Numbered from the stretch's first letter, positions 25,651-34,905 are shown. The stretch is 64,000 nucleotides of DNA from Streptomyces sp. CHD11 (GCF_018638295.1 NZ_JABTTS010000001.1:355236-419235); one strand, 5' to 3'. Numbers and translations: made by a program. Notes: generated by a model not told the origin, from the sequence alone.

Positions 25651-26898
25651 CTAATCGGCCGCCGGGCGTACTCCCGCAAGGACAACACCGCTGTGCGGAC
25701 GGGTCGGGACACGGCCCAGCGGGATGGCCAGATTCTGCTCCGGCACCGTGTACTCCATCCGGGCGAGCCGCCCCGCGAGTGCCTCCAGCACGCCGACGGT
25801 GATGCCCTCACCGGGGCAGCGATGGCCCGTTGACGGATCGCCACCGCCCTGCGGGATCAGTTCGTCGCGTTCCACGGGCCGTTCCAGGAAGCGCCGCGGA
25901 CGGAAGGCGTACGGATCGCCCCAGAGCGACGCGTCGTGGTTCTGCCCGTAGACATCGAGCACCACCAGTCCCCCGGCCGGGACCCACTCGCCGCGCCAGA
26001 ACAGGTCGCGCGCCGCGAGTCCGCCGAGGAACGGCACGAACGGGTAGAAGCGGCGCAGCTCGTGCGCGAACGCGGCGGTGAACGCGAGGTCCCCGGCCGC
26101 CAGGGGCTCCCGGTACTCGGGCCACCGGTGCAGGGCGTGCGCCGCGAAGGCGACGAACCAGGCGACGGCGGCCGTCGGGCGGACGACGTTGAGCAGTTCC
26201 ACCGCGGCCGTCTTCTCGTCCAGTGGCCGCCCGTCCGTGCCGCGGTGGAGGCACACCGAGCCGAGCACCGTGTCCGGGTCGGCGGTGACCGCGCCGGAGC
26301 GTACGTCCCGCACCAGCCGGCCCAGCCGTTCCTCCTGCCGGGCGCGGGCACGCCGGGCGCGCAGATGGCGCGGGCCCGCGGTGGCGAAGCCGTCCACCAT
26401 CGCGATGAGGTCGCGCGCCGTCGCCGCCGCCCCGGCTCCGTCCAGCGGTATGCCGGCCCACCGGTGGACCCCGGTGGTGAGCACCGTGCCCGCCTCGTCG
26501 AACAGCACGACGGAGTCGCGCCGGCCCCAGTCGGGTACGGCCTCGTCCCACGCCGCGGTGACCTGGCCGACGAGGCCGGTGATCCGGCCCGGTTCGAGCA
26601 GCGGCAGGAAGAGGGACTTGCGGGCGCGGTGGGCGGCCCCGTCGAGGGTGTGCACGGCCTCGTGGCCGAACAGGGTGGCGAGCACGGGTTCGGGGATGGC
26701 GCGGTGCCGGTGCACGTTCCGCTCGTCGTAGAAGAAGCGCACCGCCTCGGGTCCGCGCAGGGCGAGCGCGGGCCGGCCCAGGATCCGGGTGCGGACCACG
26801 GGGCCCGGGGTGTCGCGCATCCGGTTGGGCAGCCAGGCGTAGCCCTCGGCCAGCAGGGGCAGGGTGCGGTCGATCAAGGGGCGGCTGAGTACGTCCAT
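25651..26898 (-). CDS. CYP152-family P450 peroxygenase, OleT-like
   Basis: This heme peroxygenase uses H2O2 directly on fatty acids. The 415-residue length matches CYP152 enzymes (about 417). The family signature IPQGGG...GHRCPGEGIT contains the heme ligand Cys361, and ELRRFYPFVPFLGG and VLDVYGQNHDASLW fit the family. Arg240-Pro241 corresponds to the arginine that binds the fatty-acid carboxylate. His83 in AVHTLDG aligns with His85 of the alkene-forming OleT rather than Gln85 of the hydroxylases BSbeta and SPalpha, and Phe77 aligns with Phe79. Terminal-alkene formation or alpha/beta-hydroxylation is predicted. ATG 26898 is used; its ribosome site is weak. The peptide gene starts 141 bases downstream. 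Confidence 0.93.
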   Translation of the reverse strand: MDVLSRPLIDRTLPLLAEGYAWLPNRMRDTPGPVVRTRILGRPALALRGPEAVRFFYDERNVHRHRAIPEPVLATLFGHEAVHTLDGAAHRARKSLFLPLLEPGRITGLVGQVTAAWDEAVPDWGRRDSVVLFDEAGTVLTTGVHRWAGIPLDGAGAAATARDLIAMVDGFATAGPRHLRARRARARQEERLGRLVRDVRSGAVTADPDTVLGSVCLHRGTDGRPLDEKTAAVELLNVVRPTAAVAWFVAFAAHALHRWPEYREPLAAGDLAFTAAFAHELRRFYPFVPFLGGLAARDLFWRGEWVPAGGLVVLDVYGQNHDASLWGDPYAFRPRRFLERPVERDELIPQGGGDPSTGHRCPGEGITVGVLEALAGRLARMEYTVPEQNLAIPLGRVPTRPHSGVVLAGVRPAAD

Positions 26899-27071
26899 GG
26901 CCGCCGGGTGCCCGCCGGGCTCCCCCGGACACGCCGGGTGGCGGGGAGGGCACCCGTACGGGTGTGGCGCAGGCCACGCCCGGAAGGAGGCGCGGGTCAC
27001 GCCGGGACGGACGGGCCGGCGGCTAGCGTTCCGTCCGGTCCCCCTCACCCGACGGTTCGGACGGCCCGGCA

Positions 27072-27581
27072 GTGCACCTCACAGAACTCTCCCCGGTCAT
27101 CGCGGCCACCGCGCAGTGGCTGACGCGTTCCTTCCCCGCGTCCGGCGGGGCGCTGGCCTCCGCGCTGTGCGAGGCGCAGGCGCGGCAGGCGGTGACGGTC
27201 GCGGCCCGGCTCCGGTACCCGACGGCGATGGACGCGGGCCTGCTCTCCCTGGCGGGGCCGGGCGGTTCGGCGCGGCTGGAATGGATCACCGGCGCGGACC
27301 CGGGCGACGACGCGCGGGCGGACGCCTGGCGTACCTGGGTCGACGAGGTCCTGGCCAGCTGGGCGGCCTGCCTGCTCGCCGAACCGGAACTGGCCGCCCG
27401 CGCGGTGGGCGCACTCGGCGGGGACACACCGGCCCGGTACCGCCGCCTCCTCGTCCCCGACGAGACCGACCGCCGCTCCGCGGCCCTCCTGCGTCACCCC
27501 GATCTGCTCGCCCCGGTCGGCACGCTCCACCGGGCGTCCCTGCTCACCCTCCTCGCCCCGGACCCCACCCTCGCGGCCTGA
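27072..27581 (+). CDS. Hypothetical protein divergent from the P450 gene
   Basis: I do not recognise this 169-residue protein. Codon usage (third position almost always G/C) supports coding in this frame. It is soluble and helical, with two Trp-containing segments (ARLEWITGADPG, TWVDEVLASWAACLL) and an Arg-rich middle (DTPARYRRLLVPDETDRRS). It starts at a GTG with only a weak ribosome site, 173 bases from the divergent P450 start. The shared intergenic region would allow common control with the P450/peptide operon. Confidence 0.65.
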   Translation: MHLTELSPVIAATAQWLTRSFPASGGALASALCEAQARQAVTVAARLRYPTAMDAGLLSLAGPGGSARLEWITGADPGDDARADAWRTWVDEVLASWAACLLAEPELAARAVGALGGDTPARYRRLLVPDETDRRSAALLRHPDLLAPVGTLHRASLLTLLAPDPTLAA

Positions 27582-28131
27582 CCCGCACCCGGACCTCACC
27601 GCCCGGCGACAGCTCCCGCCCCTCACCGCTCCGGCGCGGGACCTCCCGGGTACGGCGCGGGGTCCGGCTCACGTCCCCGGCGGTGTCTGCCCCGGCCCCG
27701 GACACTCTGCCCCGGCCCGAACGTGCACCCCGCCGCACCCCGCCCCCGCGCCGGGACCCACCGCGGCAGATCGCCGGAGCACACCCCCGGGCGGGGCAGC
27801 TCCCGCGACCGCCTGGCTCCCAGGTCCGGGAAACCGCGCGTGCCCATCTCGCCCGCCCCGCAGCACCGTCCGCCGGGGAAGGCCGTCGGACCTGCCGTGG
27901 GCAGGCGGGACCCGCCGCTGTCCCCGGCCCGCCGGGCACCCCTCCGGCCTGCGAGAACGGCGCTTGCCGCGCCGTCCTCACGCTGCGTGATTCACCGGAA
28001 CGCAGTAGTCGGACCTGCCGTGCCGGGCGGCCCGGCCCAGGCTGGTCGAGTGGTCGGCTGTCTCGGTCCGGGTGCCGGAAACACCGGTGCCGCCCCGGAC
28101 GCCGACGCCTCCGACGAAAGGGCCGTAGGAC
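27582..28131. other. Intergenic region upstream of the glycan cluster
   Basis: I see no gene in this 550 bp. It contains a 15-bp exact direct repeat, GTCGGACCTGCCGTG, at 27885-27899 and 28008-28022, 123 bp apart, which may be regulatory. The promoter for the rightward glycan operon must lie here. A purine-rich GAAAGG precedes the first start codon. Confidence 0.55.
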
Positions 28132-29094
28132 ATGAGCACCGTCATATCCCGGAGCTGGGAGCACGCCGTCGTCACCGGCGGCGCGGGATTCGTCGGCTCC
28201 CATCTGTGCGCCGCCCTGCTCGACGCGGGCGCCGCCGTCACCTGTGTGGACGACTTCAGCACCGGCCGGCCGGAGAACGTCACCCCGCTGCTGGAACGGC
28301 CCGGATTCACGCTCGTACGGGCGAACGTGGCCGAGGAACTGCCGGTCGACCGGCGGCCCGACCTCGTCCTGCACTTCGCCTCGCCCGCCTCCCCGGCGGA
28401 CTATCTGCGACTGCCGCTGCACACCATGGAGGCCGGCAGTCTCGGCACCCGCAACGCCCTGCGGCTCGCCCAGGACTCCGAGGCCCGCTTCCTGCTGGCC
28501 TCCACCTCGGAGGTCTACGGGGACCCGCGGCAGAACCCGCAGGACGAGCGCTACTGGGGCAATGTCAACCCGGTCGGCCCCCGCAGCGTCTACGACGAGG
28601 CCAAACGCTTCGGTGAGGCGCTGACCACCGCCCACGCGGACACCCTCGGCACCGACGCCTGCATCGTGCGGCTGTTCAACACCTACGGCCCGCGGATGCG
28701 CGGCCACGACGGCCGCGCCGTGCCGACCTTCGTCCGGCAGGCCCTGGCCGGCGAGCCGCTCACCGTGACCGGTGACGGCCGCCAGACCCGCTCGCTGTGC
28801 TACGTCGACGACACGGTGACCGGGATCCTCGCGGCGGCCGCCCACGGCATGCGCGGGCCGGTCAACCTCGGCAACCCCGCCGAGATCACCATGCTGGAAC
28901 TGGCCGGGCTCGTGGTCTCGCTCACCGGCTCCCACTCCGACGTCCGCTACATCGAGCGCCCGGTGGACGACCCGGCGGTGCGCTGCCCCGACATCACGCT
29001 GGCCCGCGACAAGCTCGGCTGGGAACCCCGGGTGAACGCCGAGGAGGGGCTGCGCCGCACGATCGCCTGGTTCCGCTCCGAGACCGGTCACTGA
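28132..29094 (+). CDS. UDP-glucuronate decarboxylase (UDP-xylose synthase)-like SDR epimerase
   Basis: This extended short-chain dehydrogenase has 320 residues. Its NAD loop is TGGAGFVGSH (15-24), and Tyr154-x3-Lys158 in VYDEAKRF is the catalytic pair. The blocks LHFASPASPADYLRLP, STSEVYGDP, YWGNVNPVGPRSVYDEAKR and LFNTYGPRM closely resemble UXS enzymes, which make UDP-xylose from UDP-glucuronate. dTDP-glucose dehydratases differ in these blocks. A true heptose 6-epimerase (HldD) is less likely. It is the first gene of the rightward glycan cluster, with a 62-base gap to the carbamoyltransferase. Confidence 0.87.
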   Translation: MSTVISRSWEHAVVTGGAGFVGSHLCAALLDAGAAVTCVDDFSTGRPENVTPLLERPGFTLVRANVAEELPVDRRPDLVLHFASPASPADYLRLPLHTMEAGSLGTRNALRLAQDSEARFLLASTSEVYGDPRQNPQDERYWGNVNPVGPRSVYDEAKRFGEALTTAHADTLGTDACIVRLFNTYGPRMRGHDGRAVPTFVRQALAGEPLTVTGDGRQTRSLCYVDDTVTGILAAAAHGMRGPVNLGNPAEITMLELAGLVVSLTGSHSDVRYIERPVDDPAVRCPDITLARDKLGWEPRVNAEEGLRRTIAWFRSETGH

Positions 29095-29156
29095 GTACGG
29101 CCCCGCACGCTCAGGACCCGCGGCCCCCGCCCCCCATCCGCGAAAGGCCGTCCGCC

Positions 29157-30830
29157 ATGCGCATCCTCGGCATCAACGCCCTCTTCCACGACCCCGCCGC
29201 CGCCCTGGTGATCGACGGGCGGACCGTCGCAGCCGCCGAGGAGGAACGGTTCTCCCGGCGCAAGCACGGCAAGCGGCCGGTGCCGTTCTCCGCCTGGGAG
29301 CTGCCCGAGCAGGCCGCCGCCTGGTGTCTGAAACGCGCCGGGCTGCGTCCCCGGGACCTCGACGCGGTCGCCTACTCCTTCGACCCGGCGCTCGCCCGTC
29401 CCGCCGACGCGATGGGCCTGGACGATCCCTGGGACCACCTGCGGCTCACCTACGCGCGGGAGGCTCCCGGCTTCCTGCGGACCGCGCTGCCGGGCCTGGA
29501 TCCCGCCACCGTCCGCTTCGTACCGCACCACCTGGCGCACGCCGCCTCCGGTGCCTTCGCCGCACCCGGCGCCGGGGACTGCTCGGTACTCGTGCTGGAC
29601 GGCCGCGGCGAACGCGCCTCGCACCTCGCCGCCCGCCGCGTCGGCGACCGGCTCGAGTCCCTGCGCGCGCAGGACCTCCCGCACTCCCTCGGCCTCGTCT
29701 ACGAGGAACTCACCGAGCACCTCGGCTTCCTGCGCTCCTCCGACGAGTTCAAGGTCATGGCCCTCGCATCCCACGGCACCCCGCGCATGCTCCCGGAACT
29801 GCGCAGGTACGTGTATCCGACCGGCGACGGGGGCTTCCACGCCTCCGGGGTGCCCTGGCGCGAACTGTGCGCGCCGCGCGGCCCGGAGGAGCCCTGGACC
29901 CGGGACCACGCCGACGTCGCCGCCGGCGCGCAGGCCGTGCTGGAGGAGACGCTGCTGGATCTGGTGCGCTGGCTGCACGGCCGCACCCACGACTCCGTGC
30001 TCACCCTGGCCGGCGGCGTCGCCCTGAACTGCGTCGCCAACTCCCGGATCGCCCGCGAGGGCCCGTTCTCCCACGTGTGGGTGCAGCCGGCGTCCGGTGA
30101 CGCGGGCACCGCGCTGGGCGGCGCCCTGCTGCTGTCCGCCGGGGCCGGTGACCGGCCGGAGCCCATGACCGGCGCCGACCTCGGCCGGGACTGGTCGGAC
30201 GCGGAGCTGGGAGCGTGGCTGAAGACGGCCGCCGTGCCCTTCGAGCGGCCGGCGGACATCGCCGCCACGGCCGCCCGGACGCTGGCCGGCAACGGCGTCG
30301 TCGCCTGGTTCCAGGGGCGCGGTGAGTACGGCCCCCGGGCGCTCGGCCACCGCTCACTGCTCGCCCATCCGGGGCACGCGGGCAATCTGGAGCGGCTCAA
30401 CGACGTCAAGGGCCGCGAGCAGTTCCGGCCGGTCGCGCCGATGGTGCTCGCCGACCGGGCCGCCGAGATCTTCGACGGGCCGCTGCCCAGTCCGTACATG
30501 CTGTTCGTGCACGAGGTGGCCCCCGCCTGGCGGGAGCGCATTCCCGCCGTGGTGCACGTCGACGGCACGGCACGCATCCAGACGGTCGATCCGGCGCGCG
30601 AGCCGCTGGTGGCGAAGCTGCTGGGCGAGTTCGAGCGGCTGACCGGGCTGCCCGTGATCGTCAACACCAGCCTCAACACGGCCGGCCGGCCCATGGTGGA
30701 CGACCCCCGCGACGCCCTGGAGTGCTTCGGCTCCTCACCCGTCGATCTGCTGGCCATGGGCCCGTACGCGATCCGGCGCGGTGACGTCTTCCGCTCCCCC
30801 GCCGGCGGCGAAGGCGAGGTTCAGCGATGA
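29157..30830 (+). CDS. Carbamoyltransferase (NodU/CmcH family)
   Basis: This soluble enzyme (557 residues) transfers a carbamoyl group from carbamoyl phosphate via carbamoyl-AMP to a hydroxyl, usually of a sugar. The N-terminal Kae1-like domain begins LGINALFHDPAAALVIDG and includes PHHLAHAASGAF and LAGGVALNCVANS. The C-terminal YrdC-like domain includes GRGEYGPRALGHRSLLAHP, FRPVAPMVL and NTSLNTAGRPMV. The ATG at 29157 has GAAAGG nine bases upstream. It overlaps the next gene by 4 bases. In this cluster it predicts a carbamoylated sugar in the final product. Confidence 0.93.
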   Translation: MRILGINALFHDPAAALVIDGRTVAAAEEERFSRRKHGKRPVPFSAWELPEQAAAWCLKRAGLRPRDLDAVAYSFDPALARPADAMGLDDPWDHLRLTYAREAPGFLRTALPGLDPATVRFVPHHLAHAASGAFAAPGAGDCSVLVLDGRGERASHLAARRVGDRLESLRAQDLPHSLGLVYEELTEHLGFLRSSDEFKVMALASHGTPRMLPELRRYVYPTGDGGFHASGVPWRELCAPRGPEEPWTRDHADVAAGAQAVLEETLLDLVRWLHGRTHDSVLTLAGGVALNCVANSRIAREGPFSHVWVQPASGDAGTALGGALLLSAGAGDRPEPMTGADLGRDWSDAELGAWLKTAAVPFERPADIAATAARTLAGNGVVAWFQGRGEYGPRALGHRSLLAHPGHAGNLERLNDVKGREQFRPVAPMVLADRAAEIFDGPLPSPYMLFVHEVAPAWRERIPAVVHVDGTARIQTVDPAREPLVAKLLGEFERLTGLPVIVNTSLNTAGRPMVDDPRDALECFGSSPVDLLAMGPYAIRRGDVFRSPAGGEGEVQR

Positions 30831-31891
30831 CCGGGTCCCCTGCTCCGAACGGTGAGTACGCCGTGGTGGTGCCGACGCTCGGCCGGCCGTGCCTGGCCCG
30901 GTGTCTGGAGGCGCTGGCGGAGGCTGACGGGCCCGGTCCGGCCCGGGTGGTCGTGGTCGACGACCGCCCGGACCCGGCCGCCGCGCCGCTGACCGCCGCG
31001 GTTCCACCGTCACTGCGCACGCGCACCCTCGTCGTGCCCGGCGGGGCGCGAGGGCCGGCCGCCGCCCGCAACACCGGCTGGCGGGCGGCCGGGGACGTGC
31101 CGTGGATCGTGTTCCTGGACGACGACGTGGTCCCCGGCCCCACCTGGGCCGACGACCTGGCCCTCGACCTCGCCGGGGCGAGCGTCGCGACCGCCGGGAT
31201 CACCGCGCGCATCGACGTACCGCTGCCGGCCGGCCGCCGGCCCACCGACTGGGAGCGCAACACCGCCGGTCTCGCCCGCGCCCGCTGGATCACCGCCGAC
31301 ATGGTGTACCGGCGCCGGGCGCTGGAGGCCGCCGGCGGATTCGACGAACGCTTCCGCAGGGCCTTCCGGGAGGACGCGGACCTGGCGCTGCGGGTGCTCG
31401 ACGCCGGCTGGACACTGGCCGGGGGGCGCCGCACCACCACCCACCCGGTACGGCCGGCCGGCCGCTGGGTGTCCGTACGGCTCCAGGCGGGCAACGCCGA
31501 CGACGTGCTGATGTCCCGGCTGCACGGCCACGACTGGTGGCGGCGGGCCGGGGCGCCACGAGGGCGGCTGCCCGGGCATCTGGCCGTGACCGCGGCGGGC
31601 CTGGCAGCCGCGGGCTGCGCACTGTCCGGCCGGCCGCGGGCCGCCGCGGCCTGCCTCGGCGGATGGCTCGCCGGAACCACCGAGTTCGCCCTGGCCCGCG
31701 TCCTCCCTGGTCCGCGGACCCGGGAGGAGATCATCACCATGGCCCTCACCAGCGCCCTCATCCCGCCCGCGGCGGCCTTCCACTGGCTGGGCGGACACCT
31801 CCGCCACCGCGCGGCACGGGCCCGCCCCCAGCGGGCCGGCACCCCCGTGCCCGCCCACCCGCCGTCGGCCGGTGAACGGCTGCCGTCATGA
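30827..31891 (+). CDS. Family 2 glycosyltransferase
   Basis: The 354-residue product has a GT-A fold. VVVPTLGRP opens the nucleotide-binding half, VFLDDDVVPGPTW carries the metal-binding DxD, and ERFRRAFREDADLALRV contains the probable catalytic acidic ED. From about residue 235 hydrophobic segments (LAVTAAGLAAAGCALSG and nearby) suggest one or two C-terminal membrane helices, so it acts at the inner face of the membrane. The start overlaps the carbamoyltransferase stop (ATGA). Donor and acceptor are unknown. Confidence 0.9.
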   Translation: MTGSPAPNGEYAVVVPTLGRPCLARCLEALAEADGPGPARVVVVDDRPDPAAAPLTAAVPPSLRTRTLVVPGGARGPAAARNTGWRAAGDVPWIVFLDDDVVPGPTWADDLALDLAGASVATAGITARIDVPLPAGRRPTDWERNTAGLARARWITADMVYRRRALEAAGGFDERFRRAFREDADLALRVLDAGWTLAGGRRTTTHPVRPAGRWVSVRLQAGNADDVLMSRLHGHDWWRRAGAPRGRLPGHLAVTAAGLAAAGCALSGRPRAAAACLGGWLAGTTEFALARVLPGPRTREEIITMALTSALIPPAAAFHWLGGHLRHRAARARPQRAGTPVPAHPPSAGERLPS

Positions 31892-31940
31892 CCCGCCCAC
31901 CGCCGGAGGGGGAGCGGACGAACCGAGGAGACGCCGCCGT

Positions 31941-32906
31941 ATGAACATTCTACTGTGGCATGTACACGGCTCCTGGACGACGGCGTTCGTCCAGGGCCCG
32001 CACACCTACGTCGTCCCGGTCACCCCGGACCGCGGTCCGGACGGGCTGGGCCGGGCGCGGACCTTCGCCTGGCCCGCGTCGGTGCGCGAGGCCACACCGG
32101 GGGAGCTGCGGGAGATCCCGTTCGACCTGGTCGTCCTGCAGCGGCCGCACGAGCTGCGGCTCGCCGAGCACTGGCTCGGCGGCCGCCGCCCCGGCCGGGA
32201 CGTACCGGCCGTGTACCTGGAGCACAACGCCCCGGACGGCGCCGTGCCGGAGACCCGGCACCCGTTCGCCGACCGCTCCGATCTGACGCTCGTGCACGTC
32301 ACGCACTTCAACCGGCTGTTCTGGGACTGCGGCAGCACCCGCACCGAGGTGATCGAGCACGGCATCGTCGACCCCGGCCACCGCTACACCGGGCGGCTGG
32401 AGCGTGCCGCCGTCGTCGTCAACGAACCGCTGCGGCGCGGCCGCTGCACCGGTACGGACCTACTGCCCGCGCTCGCCGCCGCGGTGCCGCTGGATGTGTT
32501 CGGGATGGGCACCGACTCCCTGGCCGGGCAGCTGGGACTGCCGCCGGAGCGGTGCCGCACCGCCGACCTGCCGCAACGCGAACTGCACGCGGCGATGGCC
32601 GAACGCCGGATGTATCTGCACCCGGTGCGCTGGACCTCCCTCGGGCTGTCCCTGCTGGAGGCGATGCACCTGGGGCTGCCGGTCCTGGCACTGGCCGCCA
32701 CCGAGGTTGTGGAGGCGGTGCCGGAGGGTTCCGGCACCGTGTCGAACCGGCCCGACGTCCTCGCCCTCGCGGCCCGCCGCTATCTGGCGGACCCCGGGGC
32801 GGCCGCAGCGGACGGGGCGCGAGCCCGGCAGGCCGCGCTGGAACGGTACGGGCTCAAGCGGTTCCTGGACGACTGGGAACGCCTGATCACGGAGGTGTGC
32901 TCATGA
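31941..32906 (+). CDS. GT-B fold glycosyltransferase, divergent
   Basis: The 321-residue product starts MNILLWHVHGSWTTAFVQG and has a C-terminal donor-binding half typical of GT4-like enzymes: RMYLHPVRWTSLGLSLLEAM, containing the acidic E of the EX7E-like region, and GLPVLALAATEVVEAVP. It is shorter than standard GT4 enzymes (about 370-400) and probably has a trimmed N-domain. GAGGAG lies about ten bases upstream. The stop overlaps the next glycosyltransferase start (ATGA), so the two may act in sequence. Confidence 0.85.
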   Translation: MNILLWHVHGSWTTAFVQGPHTYVVPVTPDRGPDGLGRARTFAWPASVREATPGELREIPFDLVVLQRPHELRLAEHWLGGRRPGRDVPAVYLEHNAPDGAVPETRHPFADRSDLTLVHVTHFNRLFWDCGSTRTEVIEHGIVDPGHRYTGRLERAAVVVNEPLRRGRCTGTDLLPALAAAVPLDVFGMGTDSLAGQLGLPPERCRTADLPQRELHAAMAERRMYLHPVRWTSLGLSLLEAMHLGLPVLALAATEVVEAVPEGSGTVSNRPDVLALAARRYLADPGAAAADGARARQAALERYGLKRFLDDWERLITEVCS

Positions 32907-34180
32907 CACCGGTCCTCGGTCCCCTCCCGGCCGGCCCGCCCGCCGGTGACGGCGCCGCCCCGGGCGTGCTGGCCGTCGCGCTGGTCTCGGAACACGCCAG
33001 CCCCCTCGCCACCCTCGGCGGAGTGGACGCGGGCGGGCAGAACGTCCATGTCGCCGCCCTGGCCGGGGCGCTCGCCGACCGCGGCCACCGCGTCACCGTG
33101 TACACCCGCCGCGACGGTCCCGGCCTGCCCGACCGGGTGACCCTGCGCGAAGGCGTCGAGGTGCACCACGTCCCGGCCGGTCCCCCGGAACCGGTCCCCA
33201 AGGACCGGCTGCTGCCGTACATGGAGGAGTTCGGGCAGCACCTGGCCCGGATGTGGCGGGCGCGCACCCCGGACGTGGCTCACTCGCACTACTGGATGTC
33301 GGGTCTGGCCTCGCTGCGGGCGGCCCGGGAGCTGGACCTGCCGCTGCTGCACACGTATCACGCGCTGGGCACGGTGAAGCGGCGGCACCAGAGGCTCGCC
33401 GACACCAGCCCGCCGGAGCGGATCGGCTGCGAGACCGAGGTGGGTCTGGGCTGTGACCGGGTCGTCGCCACCTGCCGGGACGAGGTCGCCGAGCTGCTCC
33501 GGATGGGTGTGCCGGCGGACCGGATCGGCGTCGTGCCGTGTGGTGTGGACACCGGCCGGTTCACGCCGCTGGGACCCGTGGCGCCGCGCGGGCCGTTCCG
33601 GTACCGGCTGCTGCAGCTGGGCCGGCTGGTGCCGCGCAAGGGCGCCGAGGTCTCGGTGGCGGCGCTGGCCCGGCTGCCGGGGACCGAACTCGTCGTGGCC
33701 GGCGGACCTCCCCCGGGCCGTCTGGACGGCGACCCGCACATCCGCCGGCTGCGCGCTCTCGCCCGGGACACCGGGGTCGCCGACCGGGTCCGTTTCACCG
33801 GCGGGATGGACGCCGCCCGGGTGCCCGCGCTGCTGCGCTCCGCCGACGTGGTGCTGTGCCCCGCCGACTACGAGCCGTTCGGCATCGTCCCGCTGGAGGC
33901 CATGGCCTGTGGCCGGCCGGTGGTGGCCAGCGCGGTCGGCGGCCAGCTCGACACGGTCGCTGATCCGGGAACCGGCCGGCTGGTGCCGCCCGGCGACCCG
34001 GAGGCGCTGGCCCGCGCCGTGGCCGCGCTGCTCGCCGACCCGGCGGCGCGGCGGGCCTGCGGGGCGGCCGGGCGCCGCCGGGTGCTCAGCCGCTACGGCT
34101 GGCCGCGGATCGCCGCGGCGACCGAGGCGGCGTACTGCGAGGTCCTCGACGCGGAACACGCCGCGACCCGGGCCGGCTGA
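32903..34180 (+). CDS. GT4-family glycosyltransferase
   Basis: The 425-residue GT-B enzyme has all GT4 hallmarks. The N-domain includes ATLGGVDAGGQNVHVAALAGAL and a HSHYWMSGL block, as in sucrose-phosphate-synthase/MshA-type enzymes. The C-domain has LLQLGRLVPRKGAEV, then the donor-site loop PADYEPFGIVPLEAMACG with the EX7E motif. GGAGG lies seven bases upstream. There is no membrane segment. Homologues transfer GlcNAc, mannose or heptose; the ADP-heptose genes immediately downstream make heptose a reasonable donor (inference). Confidence 0.92.
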   Translation: MTPVLGPLPAGPPAGDGAAPGVLAVALVSEHASPLATLGGVDAGGQNVHVAALAGALADRGHRVTVYTRRDGPGLPDRVTLREGVEVHHVPAGPPEPVPKDRLLPYMEEFGQHLARMWRARTPDVAHSHYWMSGLASLRAARELDLPLLHTYHALGTVKRRHQRLADTSPPERIGCETEVGLGCDRVVATCRDEVAELLRMGVPADRIGVVPCGVDTGRFTPLGPVAPRGPFRYRLLQLGRLVPRKGAEVSVAALARLPGTELVVAGGPPPGRLDGDPHIRRLRALARDTGVADRVRFTGGMDAARVPALLRSADVVLCPADYEPFGIVPLEAMACGRPVVASAVGGQLDTVADPGTGRLVPPGDPEALARAVAALLADPAARRACGAAGRRRVLSRYGWPRIAAATEAAYCEVLDAEHAATRAG

Positions 34181-34275
34181 CGGGCCGGACCGTCCCCGGC
34201 GGTCCGCCGACGTCCGAAGTTGGAAGGAGGTGCGGGTCCTCCGCCGTCCTCACCGAGGCGGTGCGCCCGAACAGG

Positions 34276-34905
34276 ATGACCGAACACCCCGCGGTCGACG
34301 CCGCGCAACTGCACTGCCGGTCGCTCCAGGAGGCCCTGGACGGCCTCCGCCTGCACGGACTGCCCCGGATCGCCGACTGGGGCGGACGTCTCGCCACGGT
34401 CCTGACCGGCGGCGGGCGGCTGCTGGCCGCCGGCAACGGCGGGAGCGCCGCCCAGGCCCAGCATCTGACCGCCGAGCTGGTCGGACGGTACCGCCAGGAA
34501 CGGCGCGCGTACGCGGCGATCGCCTTGCACGCGGAGACCTCCAGCGTCACCGCCATCGCCAACGACTACGGCTTCGACCAGGTGTACGCCCGCCAGGTGA
34601 CCGCCCACGGACGCCCCGGCGACGTCCTGGTGGTGCTCTCCACCTCGGGGCGCAGCGCCAATCTGATCGCGGCGGCCGTAACGGCCCGCCGGGCCGGGCT
34701 GCGGGTGTGGGCGCTCACCGGGCCCGGCCCGAACCCGCTGGCGGAGGCCGCCCACGAGGCGCTGTGCGTGGAGGCCGGCAGCACCGCGACCGTCCAGGAG
34801 GCGCATCTCGTCGCCGTGCACCTCCTCTGTGAGTCGTTCGACACCGCCGTGCTCTCCGCGCCCTTCGCGCGGCGTACGGCGGCCGTCCCGGGGAGGACGC
34901 CGTGA
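34276..34905 (+). CDS. gmhA: Sedoheptulose-7-phosphate isomerase (SIS domain)
   Basis: This cytosolic enzyme converts sedoheptulose 7-phosphate to D-glycero-D-manno-heptose 7-phosphate, the first step of ADP-heptose synthesis. The 209-residue product shows the GmhA signature AAGNGGSAAQAQHLTAELVGRY and the phosphate-binding VVLSTSGRSANLIAA, plus the later catalytic region TATVQEAHLVAVHLLCE with Glu and His. The start is unclear: ATG 34276 and GTG 34261 both have poor ribosome sites, while a perfect GGAAGGAGG at 34222-34230 has no nearby start in this frame. The stop overlaps hldE by 4 bases. Confidence 0.9.
   Translation: MTEHPAVDAAQLHCRSLQEALDGLRLHGLPRIADWGGRLATVLTGGGRLLAAGNGGSAAQAQHLTAELVGRYRQERRAYAAIALHAETSSVTAIANDYGFDQVYARQVTAHGRPGDVLVVLSTSGRSANLIAAAVTARRAGLRVWALTGPGPNPLAEAAHEALCVEAGSTATVQEAHLVAVHLLCESFDTAVLSAPFARRTAAVPGRTP

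Noticed and set aside
27885..28022. 15-bp direct repeats as integration (att) sites
   Set aside because: No integrase, tRNA gene or mobile-element gene is nearby and gene content between and around them looks native.
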